From a virus: a stretch of 44,672 nt of DNA. Below are positions 7,468 to 15,115 of this stretch, in pieces; within the stretch, counting starts at the first letter, position 1, and each line of letters begins with the position of its first letter. Where the stretch lies: positions 1 to 44,672 of IMG/VR virus record IMGVR_UViG_3300044951_001417; one strand, given 5' to 3'. Position numbers and translations under genes: made by a program. Under the pieces are notes generated by a model. That model was given only the letters and a program-made list of their open reading frames with translations. It did no database searches and was not told where the DNA came from.

Positions 7468-8633
7468 ATCTTGATGATCACTTTCTCGGCGGCGCGGGTG
7501 ATTGCGGTGTAGAGCCAGCGCTTGGCATGCTGCCGAAAGGCATCAGACTCATCGACGATGACGAGGCTATTCCACTGGCTTCCTTGGCTCTTGTGACAGG
7601 TCAAAGCATAACCGAACTCGAACTCGTTCGCATCCCTCCGCATGACCCAGTCCGGCTCGTCTCCCTCGAAGAGGCAGCGGTGGGCGAAGACGTCGACCGT
7701 CCAGCTCTCCTCCTCAGGCCGGACCCGCATGCCGACGGGGTCGTTGGGGTCATAGATCTCCTCCACGATCCAAATAGAGCCGTTCAGGAGCCCTTGATCG
7801 TGGTTGTTCCTGATACAGACCAGCCGCTCGCCCACATTCGGCAGGACGCCCTCGAAGCCCTTGAGCTCGCGCGTCCTACGGTTGACACTGTGGCGGGTCC
7901 GGTTGCGGCCCACGATGATCTGGTCGGCAGCGAGCGCCATCTCCGGTGTCAAGTGAGGGACGATGGCCGAGTCGCCGTACGTCCCCGGAGAAAGGCGCTC
8001 GCCCTGCCGAACGCGCGTCGCGAGGTCGATGATGGGGTTGCCGCGGGCCTGCCGGTGGATCTCCGTCAGTAGAATGTCGGGCTGGTGCTCCGTGAAGTAG
8101 CCTCCACCGCGCACAGGGGGAAGTTGTGCGGGATCTCCGAGCACCAGCACTTTGCAGCCGAAATGCAGCAGGTCCTCACCGACCCTGTCGTCCACCATGC
8201 TGCACTCGTCGATGATCACGAGGTCCGTGCGCCTGAGCGGGCTGTCGAGGTTCAGAACGAAGCTCGGCCGCTTCAGGTTGGTCTCCTCATCAGAGATGAG
8301 GGCGTCCAGCCGGCGAGAGGCCGGATCCGTAGGGTCAAGGCCCGCTCGCTGCCGCTGCAGGTCACGCAGCCGCTCGGCACTCTTCCCCTTGGGCGTGTAG
8401 ATGAGGCTGTGGATGGTCGAGGCGCCGTGGCAGCCCTTCTGCTGCAGGACGTGCGCCGCCTTGCCTGTGTAGGCCGCGAAGCGCACCTCCTTGACGTCCT
8501 GCGCGAGGTGCCGCGCGAGAGTCGTCTTGCCGGTGCCTGCGTAGCCGAAGAGACGGAAGACCTGACGGTCCGACTCCTGCATCCATGTACGGACCATCTG
8601 CAGGGCTTGATCCTGCTGGGGCGACCAGTTCAC
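7464..8633 (-). CDS. SF1B DNA helicase, Dda/RecD2-like
   Basis: An ATP-dependent DNA helicase of about 389 residues. From GTG 8633 the motifs run in order: Walker A GYAGTGKTT (30-38), AAYTGKAA (motif Ia), DECSMVDD (motif II), GDPAQLPP (motif III), EIHRQ (motif IV), a CHKSQGSQW motif V block, and YTAITRA (motif VI). This is the Dda/RecD/TraA pattern with a C-terminal UvrD-C2-like end. GTG 8633 is preferred because it follows GAAGGA by 6 nt; an in-frame GTG at 8708 would start inside the 21-residue gene upstream and read through the hairpin at 8653-8673. Likely roles are replication initiation or recombination. It is coupled to nrdJ by ATGA. Confidence 0.9.
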   Translation of the reverse strand: MNWSPQQDQALQMVRTWMQESDRQVFRLFGYAGTGKTTLARHLAQDVKEVRFAAYTGKAAHVLQQKGCHGASTIHSLIYTPKGKSAERLRDLQRQRAGLDPTDPASRRLDALISDEETNLKRPSFVLNLDSPLRRTDLVIIDECSMVDDRVGEDLLHFGCKVLVLGDPAQLPPVRGGGYFTEHQPDILLTEIHRQARGNPIIDLATRVRQGERLSPGTYGDSAIVPHLTPEMALAADQIIVGRNRTRHSVNRRTRELKGFEGVLPNVGERLVCIRNNHDQGLLNGSIWIVEEIYDPNDPVGMRVRPEEESWTVDVFAHRCLFEGDEPDWVMRRDANEFEFGYALTCHKSQGSQWNSLVIVDESDAFRQHAKRWLYTAITRAAEKVIIKI

Positions 8634-8652
8634 TGTTGATCCTTCGAGTTGT

Positions 8653-8673
8653 GGGGGGACGGAGAGTCCCCCC
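8653..8673 (-). other. GC-rich hairpin in the helicase leader
   Basis: A perfect 8-bp stem (GGGGGGAC with GTCCCCCC) around a 5-nt loop. On the RNA it lies about 20 nt upstream of the helicase start and right after the 21-residue gene. No T-run follows on the minus strand, so a complete terminator is unlikely; RNA stabilisation, processing or partial attenuation are more plausible. Confidence 0.6.
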
Positions 8674-8692
8674 GAGAACGTCTGGCGGAAGC

Positions 8693-8758
8693 CTATTTGC
8701 GCATCCACCAGAACAGATCGAGCAGACAGAGAGCGACCAGAATTTCCATACCGTGCAT
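8693..8758 (-). CDS. 21-residue hydrophobic peptide
   Basis: A tiny gene with a near-perfect ribosome binding site: GGAGG lies 7 nt before ATG 8758. The product begins MHGMEILVALCLLDLFWWMRK and stops; it is essentially one hydrophobic helix with a basic end, the shape of a single-pass membrane micropeptide (N-out/C-in by the positive-inside rule). It sits between a small exported protein gene and the Dda-like helicase, with a GC hairpin after it. No homologue is recognised. The strong SD and clean fit in the gap support expression. The function is unknown; membrane-active or lysis-related roles are possible but unproven. Confidence 0.55.
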   Translation of the reverse strand: MHGMEILVALCLLDLFWWMRK

Positions 8759-8821
8759 CGTGTCACCTCCACAGTCGGATCGTGTGAACGGTTATCATCT
8801 CGCCCACAAGGGCCAGCTAAT

Positions 8822-9019
8822 CTACCTGACCGACCAGTCCAGCCCCGTGCCACCACCCCACAGGTCCGCGATGACCGCGTAGACACACTGCGTCACACAC
8901 CAGTTGCACTGGGGATACAGCAGCGCCATCGCGCAATCAGCTGCAGCCGTGCCCGCCACCACAGGGACTGCGGTCAGAAGCAGAACCACGACCAGAAGAA
9001 GGCTAAGGAGCTTTCGCAT
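8822..9019 (-). CDS. small exported cysteine-containing protein
   Basis: 65 residues from ATG 9019, preceded by GGGAGG with 6-nt spacing and overlapping the upstream gene by 17 nt. The N-terminus is a clear signal sequence: MRKLL, a long Leu/Val core, then AVPVVAGTAAA, which offers an A-x-A cleavage site near residue 26. The mature part is short (about 40 residues) with four cysteines (DCAMALLYPQCNWCVTQCVY), suggesting disulfides in the periplasm or outside the cell. It follows another exported protein, so the two probably act together at the envelope. I do not recognise the family; superinfection exclusion or a lysis accessory would fit the location but are inference. Confidence 0.65.
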   Translation of the reverse strand: MRKLLSLLLVVVLLLTAVPVVAGTAAADCAMALLYPQCNWCVTQCVYAVIADLWGGGTGLDWSVR

Positions 9020-9455
9020 ACTGGACCTCCCGCGCAACCCACCGTGCTTGTGTTGGGCTGACGTGCTTGAGCATTTTGGGCAGGAGCACCAACATCAGCA
9101 CGCGGTTGCCCTGCTCATCGCAACGCAGATCCTCCGTGATGACCACCACGCCGGGCGCAGCGGTGTCCAAACTGGTGCGCATGTCGGGGGCACAGCCATC
9201 AATAACAAGGATTCCCCTGTCACGCAACCAGCCACGCCCCGGGATGAACACCTCCAAGGCCCCCGCACTCCGGATGGAAAGCCACCCGCCGGCAGGGAGA
9301 GTCAGGCCGCAACGCAGCCCAGTCCAATCGAGCAGCTCACTGTCCAACCAACCAGCCCACTCCAGTTTGAACTCGCCGTCACTCCAAAGCTCACCGGCGG
9401 TGCAGCTGGAAGCTACGGCAAGCAGCACGAAGGCCACGATCAGCCGTGCGCGCAC
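9003..9455 (-). CDS. exported protein of unknown function
   Basis: 150 residues from GTG 9455, chosen because GGAGG lies 7 nt upstream; longer in-frame starts would lie within the upstream gene in another frame. Residues 1-22 form a signal peptide (RARLIVAFVLLAVASSC); the Cys at its end resembles a lipoprotein box (ASSC) but has Ala instead of Leu/Val at -3, so lipidation is uncertain. The mature domain is rich in Trp, Gly and Leu with four further cysteines. A hydrophobic LMLVLLPKML segment occurs near the end. No family is recognised. It is followed by a second small exported protein, forming an envelope-directed pair inside an otherwise replication-related operon. Confidence 0.65.
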   Translation of the reverse strand: MRARLIVAFVLLAVASSCTAGELWSDGEFKLEWAGWLDSELLDWTGLRCGLTLPAGGWLSIRSAGALEVFIPGRGWLRDRGILVIDGCAPDMRTSLDTAAPGVVVITEDLRCDEQGNRVLMLVLLPKMLKHVSPTQARWVAREVQYAKAP

Positions 9456-9877
9456 CTCAGCACCTCCTCCACCGTATAGCGGACCGGAATGCCCTTCTGT
9501 CGGGCCCTCTCGACTTCCTTGTCCGCTCCCGGGCTTTCCCCCGGGATCCTCAACAGGACGTCGCACACGTCCACCCACTGCAGATCCATCTCCATCCAGA
9601 ACTGGTACGGAGACGGCCGCAGCAGCTCCCAAAAGGCGAACAGGTGCGGCACGAACGGCAAGCAGCCCATCTCGCGCAGCTCGGACCCAGCTTCGAGCGC
9701 CTTCCGGATGTTCGTCAGTGTGTCACCCTGCGTCAGGGGCCCGCTCACGTAGACCTTGGTCGGCTGCGTGGACCGGAAGGCGATCGCGCGCTGCTTGATC
9801 AGCGCGTCGTCCACGCCCTCGCCCACAGCGATGATCTGTGGGTGGGTCGAGAGGTACCGTACGAACTCGTTCAGCAT
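9440..9877 (-). CDS. nucleoside 2-deoxyribosyltransferase-like protein, DUF4406-type (second of two)
   Basis: 145 residues from ATG 9877 with AGGAG 5 nt upstream. The C-terminal 105 residues follow the NDT/DUF4406 fold: KVYVSGPLTQGD (P-loop-like first strand), a helix with NIRKALEAGSELREMGCLPFVPH, then DLQWVDVCDVLLRIPGESPGADKEVERARQKGIPV, where the Ser/Gly-rich loop followed by ADKEVERA matches the SxGaxxEixxA nucleotide-binding and catalytic region. The first 40 residues are an extra helix. Together with the protein at 1422-1799 this phage carries two members of the fold. A nucleotide N-glycosidase or salvage role is likely; the substrate is not visible. Confidence 0.72.
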   Translation of the reverse strand: MLNEFVRYLSTHPQIIAVGEGVDDALIKQRAIAFRSTQPTKVYVSGPLTQGDTLTNIRKALEAGSELREMGCLPFVPHLFAFWELLRPSPYQFWMEMDLQWVDVCDVLLRIPGESPGADKEVERARQKGIPVRYTVEEVLRCAHG

Positions 9878-9939
9878 ATCGTCTCCTGAGAGTTGCGGGA
9901 GGCCCGGCCCACACCGAAGCCAGACCCCCCGGGTGCGGC

Positions 9940-10764
9940 CTAGAACACCTCGTCGGCGTCCTCATCGGCCGCGTGCCGCGGTTCCTGACCAGCGGTGTCC
10001 GCCTTGGCCTTGCCCGAGTCCACCAGACGCTGGCACTCGGCCGCCATCTTGAAGCGCGGATCCGTCGGCGTCAGGAGGGACTTCTGGACGTCGTTCTCGA
10101 CCGCGGCCTGCACGATCGGCACGTAGAACGAGCCCTTGTTGTTCTTCTCGCCCTTGGTCGTGATCATGAGCGTGTGCGCGAACAGCGGCGGGTTGATCCG
10201 ACGTCCGTCCGGCAGAGCCAGCTGGAAGGCGTTCAGGCGACCCATGATCGCCTTGTAGGCCTTGATCTTGGTCGAGGTGAAGGCCATCACGGCCATGCCC
10301 GTCGGCACGTCGCCGTCGCACAGGATGCCGAACACGTAGAACGTCTCCACGAGGTCGTTCCCCATCTCGGTCTTGTACTTGCCGAACTCGGTGCTCTTGG
10401 ACTTGGCGTGCTTGACCACCTCGCTATGGATCGGGTGGGTCGCGACGATGCCGCCGCCCTCGGTGCGCGGGCGCCACTCCACGTACACGTGCTGCGTCAG
10501 GGCCGGCACGAACGTGATCACGTTGTGGAGCTCCTGCGTCACGCTGTTGAACAGCATGCCCGCCTTGGCCCCCTCGATGCCGTCCTGCTGGACCTCGGGG
10601 CTGTTCGGCTGCAGGACGTTGATGAACGGGATCGCGATGTCCTCGTTCGTCTGGTTCTGGAAGCCCTGTCCCGCGAACTCCTCCAGCCCTTGGTAGGCGG
10701 CCATCGCGGTGGAGGTCTCCTCGACCTTCGCCGGAACGGCGTCCTTCTGCTTCTTCTCGGCCAT
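9940..10764 (-). CDS. probable single-stranded DNA-binding protein
   Basis: 274 residues, starting at ATG 10764 with GAGG 8 nt upstream. The middle matches a phage family often annotated as ssDNA-binding: IPFINVLQPNSPEV, GAKAGMLFN, and a YVEWRPRTEGGG strand, with a beta-rich core up to about residue 220. The C-terminus is acidic and ends in ADEDADEVF, like the acidic tail with terminal Phe by which T7 gp2.5 and bacterial SSB recruit partner proteins. The neighbours (Rad50-like ATPase upstream, helicase and polymerase downstream) fit. I rate the ssDNA-binding function as likely rather than certain, since no OB-fold motif can be proven by eye. Confidence 0.6.
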   Translation of the reverse strand: MAEKKQKDAVPAKVEETSTAMAAYQGLEEFAGQGFQNQTNEDIAIPFINVLQPNSPEVQQDGIEGAKAGMLFNSVTQELHNVITFVPALTQHVYVEWRPRTEGGGIVATHPIHSEVVKHAKSKSTEFGKYKTEMGNDLVETFYVFGILCDGDVPTGMAVMAFTSTKIKAYKAIMGRLNAFQLALPDGRRINPPLFAHTLMITTKGEKNNKGSFYVPIVQAAVENDVQKSLLTPTDPRFKMAAECQRLVDSGKAKADTAGQEPRHAADEDADEVF

Positions 10765-10848
10765 TTCACGTACCTCTTCGTTCAGGTTGTTCCGGAGCTG
10801 CTTAACGTCCTCCGGAAGGACGATGGGACTCTCCCCTCGGTCGCACCA

Positions 10849-12075
10849 CTATGCAGGTGTCGCCTTCACCTCGCCGTCCTCGATGATCACCGCGCACTTG
10901 CCGGCGTCGCTCGTGACGGTCTCGATCCAGACCTGTGCGTCCGCTTCCTTCGCCATCTCGGCGACGAGCCGCAGGTTGTTCTCATCCAGCAGGGAGCCAT
11001 CGCGGATCAGCAGGACCCGCAGCTCAGGGTTCATGGCGAGCGCCATCGCCACACTCACGCGCGTCTGCTCGGCGCTGGAGCACTGCTCGAACGGGACATC
11101 CCCGAAACGGACCCCATTCTCGCCGAACGAGAGCCCAGCGACCGGGAACTTGGCCTCGGCGATCATCTTGGCCTTGATCTTGTCGATCTCCTCCAGCCGG
11201 TCCGTCATTCCGTCGGCGATCACCTGCCCCTTCTCGATCCGCAAGCTCAGCTCGTCCCGCTTCTGGTTCTGCCGCACGGCGGCGTTCGTCGCGTCCATGT
11301 GGGTGATCTGCCGCTTCAGGGCCTCGACGTCCGGCAGCTCACCGACCACGGCCTTCTGGGTCTTCGCCAGCTGCAGGCGACTGGCCTTGATGCAGGCCTT
11401 GCGCCGCTCGATTTCCTCCAGATCCGCTGTGATCGACTGCTCCAGCCTGTTGACCTCGCGTGTCGCCGCGGAATGGTTCCTGTGGGCCTCCTCCGCCTTC
11501 TGGAGCTTGTCCATCAGGTCGGACGCGGAGATCTCCCGCTTGGGCGCCCCCGCGACCTCCGGGGTGCCCAACCGTTGGTCATCCAGTTCCCGGATCTTCC
11601 TGTTGATGGCCGTCCGCTCCTCGAACGTCCTCGAACGCTCGATGTCGAGCGCCGTGGTGTCCAGCTTGACGAGCGACCGCAGGGTCTCCAGCTGCCGCTT
11701 GGGCTCCATCCGGCTGAACGCCATCGGGTCGAACGCGATCGCGCCCACCATCTTGTCGAGCATGGCCTGAGGCGTCTTGTAGATCGCGCCATCGGCCGAC
11801 TCGACCTTGAGGGTGGTCCCGGCCTCGGTGATCGAGCGCGTGATCACGAGCCCACTGTCGAGCGTGAGCCGGGAGAAGCCCTTCGTCTGTCCCTTGCGGA
11901 GCGGCTCGCTCGGCATCGCACGCTGGCCGCCGAGAGCGTACCAGATCGCGTCGAGCGTCGAGCTCTTGCCCTGCCCATTGAGCCCACCGACCACCACGAC
12001 GTCCCCGTTGGGCTCGATCGTCAGGGCGCGCAGGCGCTTGATGTTCTCGACTTCCAGCTTCACGATGCGGGTCAT
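10849..12075 (-). CDS. Rad50/SMC-like (RecF-type) AAA ATPase
   Basis: 408 residues from ATG 12075 (AAGGAG 8 nt upstream; ATGA overlap with the previous gene). The N-terminus has an ABC-type head: VKLEVENIKRL, then Walker A GGLNGQGKSST (30-40). The middle (about 150-300) is a coiled coil. The C-terminal lobe has a signature-like CSSAEQTRVS, a Walker B-like LRVLLIRDG, and a D-loop-like LLDENNL. This is the short phage version of SbcC/Rad50 or RecF ATPases, which act in recombination or end processing with a nuclease. The partner nuclease is not adjacent; the metallophosphoesterase at 15875-17473 and the VRR-NUC-like protein are candidates. Gene length is typical for phage members. Confidence 0.85.
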   Translation of the reverse strand: MTRIVKLEVENIKRLRALTIEPNGDVVVVGGLNGQGKSSTLDAIWYALGGQRAMPSEPLRKGQTKGFSRLTLDSGLVITRSITEAGTTLKVESADGAIYKTPQAMLDKMVGAIAFDPMAFSRMEPKRQLETLRSLVKLDTTALDIERSRTFEERTAINRKIRELDDQRLGTPEVAGAPKREISASDLMDKLQKAEEAHRNHSAATREVNRLEQSITADLEEIERRKACIKASRLQLAKTQKAVVGELPDVEALKRQITHMDATNAAVRQNQKRDELSLRIEKGQVIADGMTDRLEEIDKIKAKMIAEAKFPVAGLSFGENGVRFGDVPFEQCSSAEQTRVSVAMALAMNPELRVLLIRDGSLLDENNLRLVAEMAKEADAQVWIETVTSDAGKCAVIIEDGEVKATPA

Positions 12076-12320
12076 GTCCGGTCTCCTTGGTGTGTGCCCT
12101 CGAACGGCGGCCACTGCTCCAGATAGTAGGCGAAGTCCGGGTCCTTGCTGATCAGATCAAATGCCCTGTTGCGGGTGACGGCGATCCGTTCGACAAGGTC
12201 GTCGAGCTCTGGGTAGTCCCAGACCGTCGGCTTCAACCGCACCATCCACACAGGCGGTGGCGGGCTCGGGACAGAGACGGTCTGGGTGCAGCCGCAGCGT
12301 GTTGCCAGTACAGCGCGCAT
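12072..12320 (-). CDS. hypothetical phage protein
   Basis: 82 residues starting at ATG 12320, just before the end of the conserved gene upstream. No known domain is seen. The N-terminal part (MRAVLATRCGCTQTV, then a PSPPPPVW stretch) resembles a common small phage protein with a strand, a proline run and a second strand; the C-terminal half is an acidic helix (DYPELDDLVERI) and an aromatic tail. The stop overlaps the Rad50-like start (ATGA). It is probably made together with that ATPase. The function is unknown. Confidence 0.6.
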   Translation of the reverse strand: MRAVLATRCGCTQTVSVPSPPPPVWMVRLKPTVWDYPELDDLVERIAVTRNRAFDLISKDPDFAYYLEQWPPFEGTHQGDRT

Positions 12321-12324
12321 GGCT

Positions 12325-12867
12325 CTACCCGATCTTCGAGACACGCTGGCGGTGGATCCCGAACAGATCCGCCGGCATGTCCTGCCCGGACGTCAGGAGC
12401 TCCTTCGCCAGTGCCCCGAGCGTCATGAAGTGGACGTTCGCTTCGTCGGAGACGTCGTAGCCCCCGGTGCGCAGGGTCTGGACGATCTCGTCGGCCTGCT
12501 CGTCCTTGCCCTTGCCGAACTCCAGCTTCACGGTGCGCTTGATGACGCCGCCGTGGCCGTTCTCGCGCAGCCAGTTGAGGGAGGCCGTCGGGTTCTCCTT
12601 CGGGATGCTGGCGCGGATGGTCTCCTTGATCTTGACCTTCAGCCCGGAGGTGGTCGTGAAGGTCTCCATGCCGAGTGCCTCCATCTTCTCCGGCAGCGCG
12701 ACCTCGCTCACCAGCCGGAGGTCCTCCTTGGCCTTCTTCAGGGCCTCCTCGGCCTGATTGACGAGCAGCTCGCGCTGCGCCTGCAGATCCGCCAGCTCGG
12801 CCAGCTCCGCGAGCGCGTCCCCACTGGGGTGGTGCATGAATCCTGCGTAGTCGGGCGTGCTTTCCAT
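12325..12867 (-). CDS. conserved phage protein with N-terminal coiled coil, unknown function
   Basis: 180 residues from ATG 12867 (shares a base with the upstream TAA). Residues 20-65 form a coiled coil (ALAELAELADLQAQRELL and onward). The remainder is a conserved phage module seen near recombination genes: LPEKMEALGMETFTTTSGLKV, then ASIPKENPTASLNWLRENG, an FGKGKDEQAD segment, HFMTLGALAKELL, and DMPADLFGIH near the end. I recognise the pattern but know of no established function. Its place between a SNF2-like helicase and a Rad50-like ATPase suggests a DNA replication or recombination accessory role. Confidence 0.7.
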   Translation of the reverse strand: MESTPDYAGFMHHPSGDALAELAELADLQAQRELLVNQAEEALKKAKEDLRLVSEVALPEKMEALGMETFTTTSGLKVKIKETIRASIPKENPTASLNWLRENGHGGVIKRTVKLEFGKGKDEQADEIVQTLRTGGYDVSDEANVHFMTLGALAKELLTSGQDMPADLFGIHRQRVSKIG

Positions 12868-14324
12868 TAGATGACCCACTCCTTGAGCTTGTCACCAGTG
12901 AGCTCACTGGCGATGTCCATTTTGCTCCTGAGCGCTGCCACGATCTGTTCGTCGACCGTGCCGGGTGCGATCAGGTCGATGTAGGTGACCGGGTGTTCCT
13001 GCCCGATCCGGTGTGCGCGGTCCTCGCTCTGCAGTCGATCCGTCAGTTTGAAGCTGTTGCTGGCGTAGATCACGTAGCGCGCAGCCGTCAGCGTCAATCC
13101 CGTGGCCCCCGCAGCGGGGTTCCCCACGAAAAACTTGGCTTCCCCTGCTTGGAACCGCCGCTTGGCCTCGGCACGCTCGGTGTCCGTGGTCTTGCCGTCG
13201 TAGCGCACGGACTGCTTGCCAAGTCGGTCCATGATCAGGTCGATGTCCCGGCGGAACCGGGCCCAGATGATCGTCGCGTGAGGAAGATTATCGCAGATCT
13301 CCTCCAACAAGTCAAGCCTCGGATTCGCATCTCCGAAGGTTTCAAACTCGCACCCCTCATCAGTCGGGACGTAGCCGCAGGTGACCTGCTGCATCCGTAG
13401 GAGCCGAGTGATTGCGAGGGGTGCGGTCACGGTCTCGCCGCTGCTCAGCAGGGCGATGGCGTCCTTCTTGATCTCCCGGTAGACGCGCGTCTGCTCGGGA
13501 CTCATCTCGAAGTAGCGCTTCTGGTACAGCTTGGGCGGCAGGTCGAGCACCTCGTCCTTCGTGACACGGCTCGTGATGTCGGCCAAGCACGTCTTGAGCT
13601 GGTCGAGGTTCTTGTAGCCCACGCACTGCTCGAAGTCCCGGCCCTGCTGCCCGTTGTGGCCCTTGACGAACACGCCGAAGTGCGTCTTGAAGTCGGTGAA
13701 GGATCCGAAGCCGTAGGCCTTCCAGAACGACTCCTCCAGACACTTCAGCTGGGAGTAGGCGTCGAAGGGGCTGTTGGCGATCGGGGTCCCGGTCAGAATG
13801 CGGCGGAACTTGGCGTGCTTGGCGAGCGCGATGGCCCTCTTGGTCCGCTTCGCCCCCGGGGTCTTCAGGTAGTGGCTCTCATCGTAGACGAGGAAGACCT
13901 TCCGGTTGCGTACGACCGCGCTGAGGAAGTCCACGCCCCTCTTGGTCATCATGGCGTCGTAGTTCATGGCGATGATCGACAGACCCTTGTGGAATTGCAG
14001 CCGGCGAGTCATCAGCTGGTGCGTTTGGCTCGCAGCCTTGCTCGACTCCCAGAAACCCATCGCGACCTTCGTCGCGAGCCGCTTGGGCATGTGGACCGGC
14101 ACTTCGTCCGTGATCCAGTTGCGGTGGACTCCATTGGGCGCCAGCACCAGCAGCGTGTCGATCTGGCCCAGCTCGAAGAGCTGCGCCGCGGTGTCGAGGA
14201 TCGCCTTCGTCTTGCCGGTCCCCTGCTCCCAGAACAGGCCGTAGGACGACGTCAGCCCAGTGCGCTCGAAGACCTCGCGCTGGTGGGCGAACGGTGTGGT
14301 GCGGAACTCATATGCCGTAGTCAA
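12867..14324 (-). CDS. SNF2-family (SF2) DNA helicase/translocase
   Basis: About 485 residues. I place the start at TTG 14324, with GGAG 6 nt upstream and a 17-nt overlap with the gene before; no ATG is available near the domain start. Motifs in order: FAHQREV (Q-like motif), EQGTGKTKA (Walker A), LVLAPNGV (Ia), DESHYLK (motif II), LTGTPI (III), then in the second lobe IIWARFRRD, GNPAAGATGLTL (V) and QSEDRAHRIGQ (VI). This is the compact phage SNF2/SWI type that moves on double-stranded DNA and acts in replication or recombination. It is complete, without extra domains. Confidence 0.92.
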   Translation of the reverse strand: MTTAYEFRTTPFAHQREVFERTGLTSSYGLFWEQGTGKTKAILDTAAQLFELGQIDTLLVLAPNGVHRNWITDEVPVHMPKRLATKVAMGFWESSKAASQTHQLMTRRLQFHKGLSIIAMNYDAMMTKRGVDFLSAVVRNRKVFLVYDESHYLKTPGAKRTKRAIALAKHAKFRRILTGTPIANSPFDAYSQLKCLEESFWKAYGFGSFTDFKTHFGVFVKGHNGQQGRDFEQCVGYKNLDQLKTCLADITSRVTKDEVLDLPPKLYQKRYFEMSPEQTRVYREIKKDAIALLSSGETVTAPLAITRLLRMQQVTCGYVPTDEGCEFETFGDANPRLDLLEEICDNLPHATIIWARFRRDIDLIMDRLGKQSVRYDGKTTDTERAEAKRRFQAGEAKFFVGNPAAGATGLTLTAARYVIYASNSFKLTDRLQSEDRAHRIGQEHPVTYIDLIAPGTVDEQIVAALRSKMDIASELTGDKLKEWVI

Positions 14325-14682
14325 AGAACACTCCGATGGTGTGACCGCCGACCGGGTCGACGATGCGCTTGCCCAAGCCCTCGGCCAGATTCCGGCAGCA
14401 GGTCTTACACATGACGAACGGGTCGCTGTCACCGTTGAACGCCGCGAAGCGAAGCTGATCGCCCGGGATGCGGGCCGAGCACACGTCGCACTCGGCGAGG
14501 TGCCCCGGGAAGGGCCCCTTGGAGAGCATCTGCACTACCCCCGTCGCACACTCAGGCAGGCAGCGTGCATCCCACTCCCGGTGCGTCAGGGAGAGCAGGC
14601 AGTCGATGCAGTGCGTGCTCCCGTTGGGTGAGCGCTCCCGCGATACGTTCGAGGAGAAGCAGTTCGGGCATCTGATGCTCAC
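14308..14682 (-). CDS. zinc-ribbon protein
   Basis: 124 residues from GTG 14682, chosen because GGAGG lies 5 nt upstream and the start overlaps the previous stop as GTGA; an in-frame ATG at 14694 is the alternative. Three cysteine pairs or clusters stand out: RCPNC with THCIDC (a CxxC...CxxC zinc ribbon in the first 35 residues), CDVC around residue 70, and CKTCC near residue 95. At least two zinc sites are likely. Such small phage zinc-finger proteins often bind nucleic acid or a host polymerase, but no specific family is recognised. It is translationally coupled to the SNF2-like helicase. Confidence 0.65.
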   Translation of the reverse strand: MSIRCPNCFSSNVSRERSPNGSTHCIDCLLSLTHREWDARCLPECATGVVQMLSKGPFPGHLAECDVCSARIPGDQLRFAAFNGDSDPFVMCKTCCRNLAEGLGKRIVDPVGGHTIGVFFDYGI

Positions 14683-14870
14683 CTTGGCCTCCATAGGACG
14701 ACGAACGTGGTTACGAGCCCAAGGAAGAGCGCCAGCCACAGCAGGCGGTAGGCGCCCTCATACTGCCAGTCACCGCGGGACTGCTGCCGACGGCGAGCCT
14801 TCTCCTGACACCTGCGGTGCCGCTCGCCGCGCTTTGGGCGGTTGCCGATCTGATGGCGCCCGACCTTCAC
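14679..14870 (-). CDS. small single-pass membrane protein
   Basis: 63 residues from GTG 14870, overlapping the upstream stop as GTGA. The first 40 residues are strongly basic (many Arg, Lys, Gln), followed by one transmembrane helix LLWLALFLGLVTTFVVLW and a short basic end. The orientation is probably N-terminus in the cytoplasm. The stop overlaps the zinc-ribbon gene start. No homologue is recognised. It belongs to a run of five tiny genes at the start of the replication operon, the usual place for host-takeover proteins. Confidence 0.55.
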   Translation of the reverse strand: MKVGRHQIGNRPKRGERHRRCQEKARRRQQSRGDWQYEGAYRLLWLALFLGLVTTFVVLWRPR

Positions 14871-15115
14871 CGCTGCAGCCCCTCGAAGTAGGCCGCCGCG
14901 AGCCCGAGTGCCTCGCGGAACCGAATCACCTGATGCGGAGTCCTCAGCTCGGCGCGATAGACCTTGAGCTCATCGCGGCTGACCGAGATCTCGAACGGAC
15001 CGACCGCCTTGTGATCCGACCCGAAGCACGACGCGAAGGTCCGGACCTTGCCGCGTGTCATCGTGGGCCGGTCATGGAAGTAGAAGTCGAGCACACGCAC
15101 AGGCTCGCTCATCAT
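14867..15115 (-). CDS. hypothetical early protein
   Basis: 82 residues from ATG 15115, overlapping the upstream stop (ATGA); a second ATG follows directly and may be used instead. The predicted pattern is beta strand, loop, strand, strand, helix: VRVLDFYFHDR, TFASCFG, AVGPFEISVSRDE, then a C-terminal helix FREALGLAAAYFEG. No family is recognised. Overlaps on both sides show it is part of one polycistronic unit with the small membrane genes. Confidence 0.55.
   Translation of the reverse strand: MMSEPVRVLDFYFHDRPTMTRGKVRTFASCFGSDHKAVGPFEISVSRDELKVYRAELRTPHQVIRFREALGLAAAYFEGLQR

Noticed and set aside
8653-8673. Intrinsic terminator before the helicase gene
   Set aside because: The stem is strong but no U tract follows on the minus strand, and the downstream genes appear to belong to the same operon.
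7400-8700. A cobalamin riboswitch ahead of the B12-dependent ribonucleotide reductase
   Set aside because: The reductase start overlaps the helicase gene with no leader, and no B12-box-like sequence is visible.
8761-8821. An 11-codon open frame from an ATG at about 8797
   Set aside because: It lacks an SD, overlaps the SD of the next gene and its sequence shows nothing gene-like.
10765-10851. In-frame link between the Rad50-like ATPase and the ssDNA-binding protein: only one TAG and 28 sense codons separate them
   Set aside because: A readthrough fusion is possible in principle, but no ATG, GTG or TTG extends the second gene, its ATG has a good SD, and an 80-nt gap without stops is common in GC-rich DNA.
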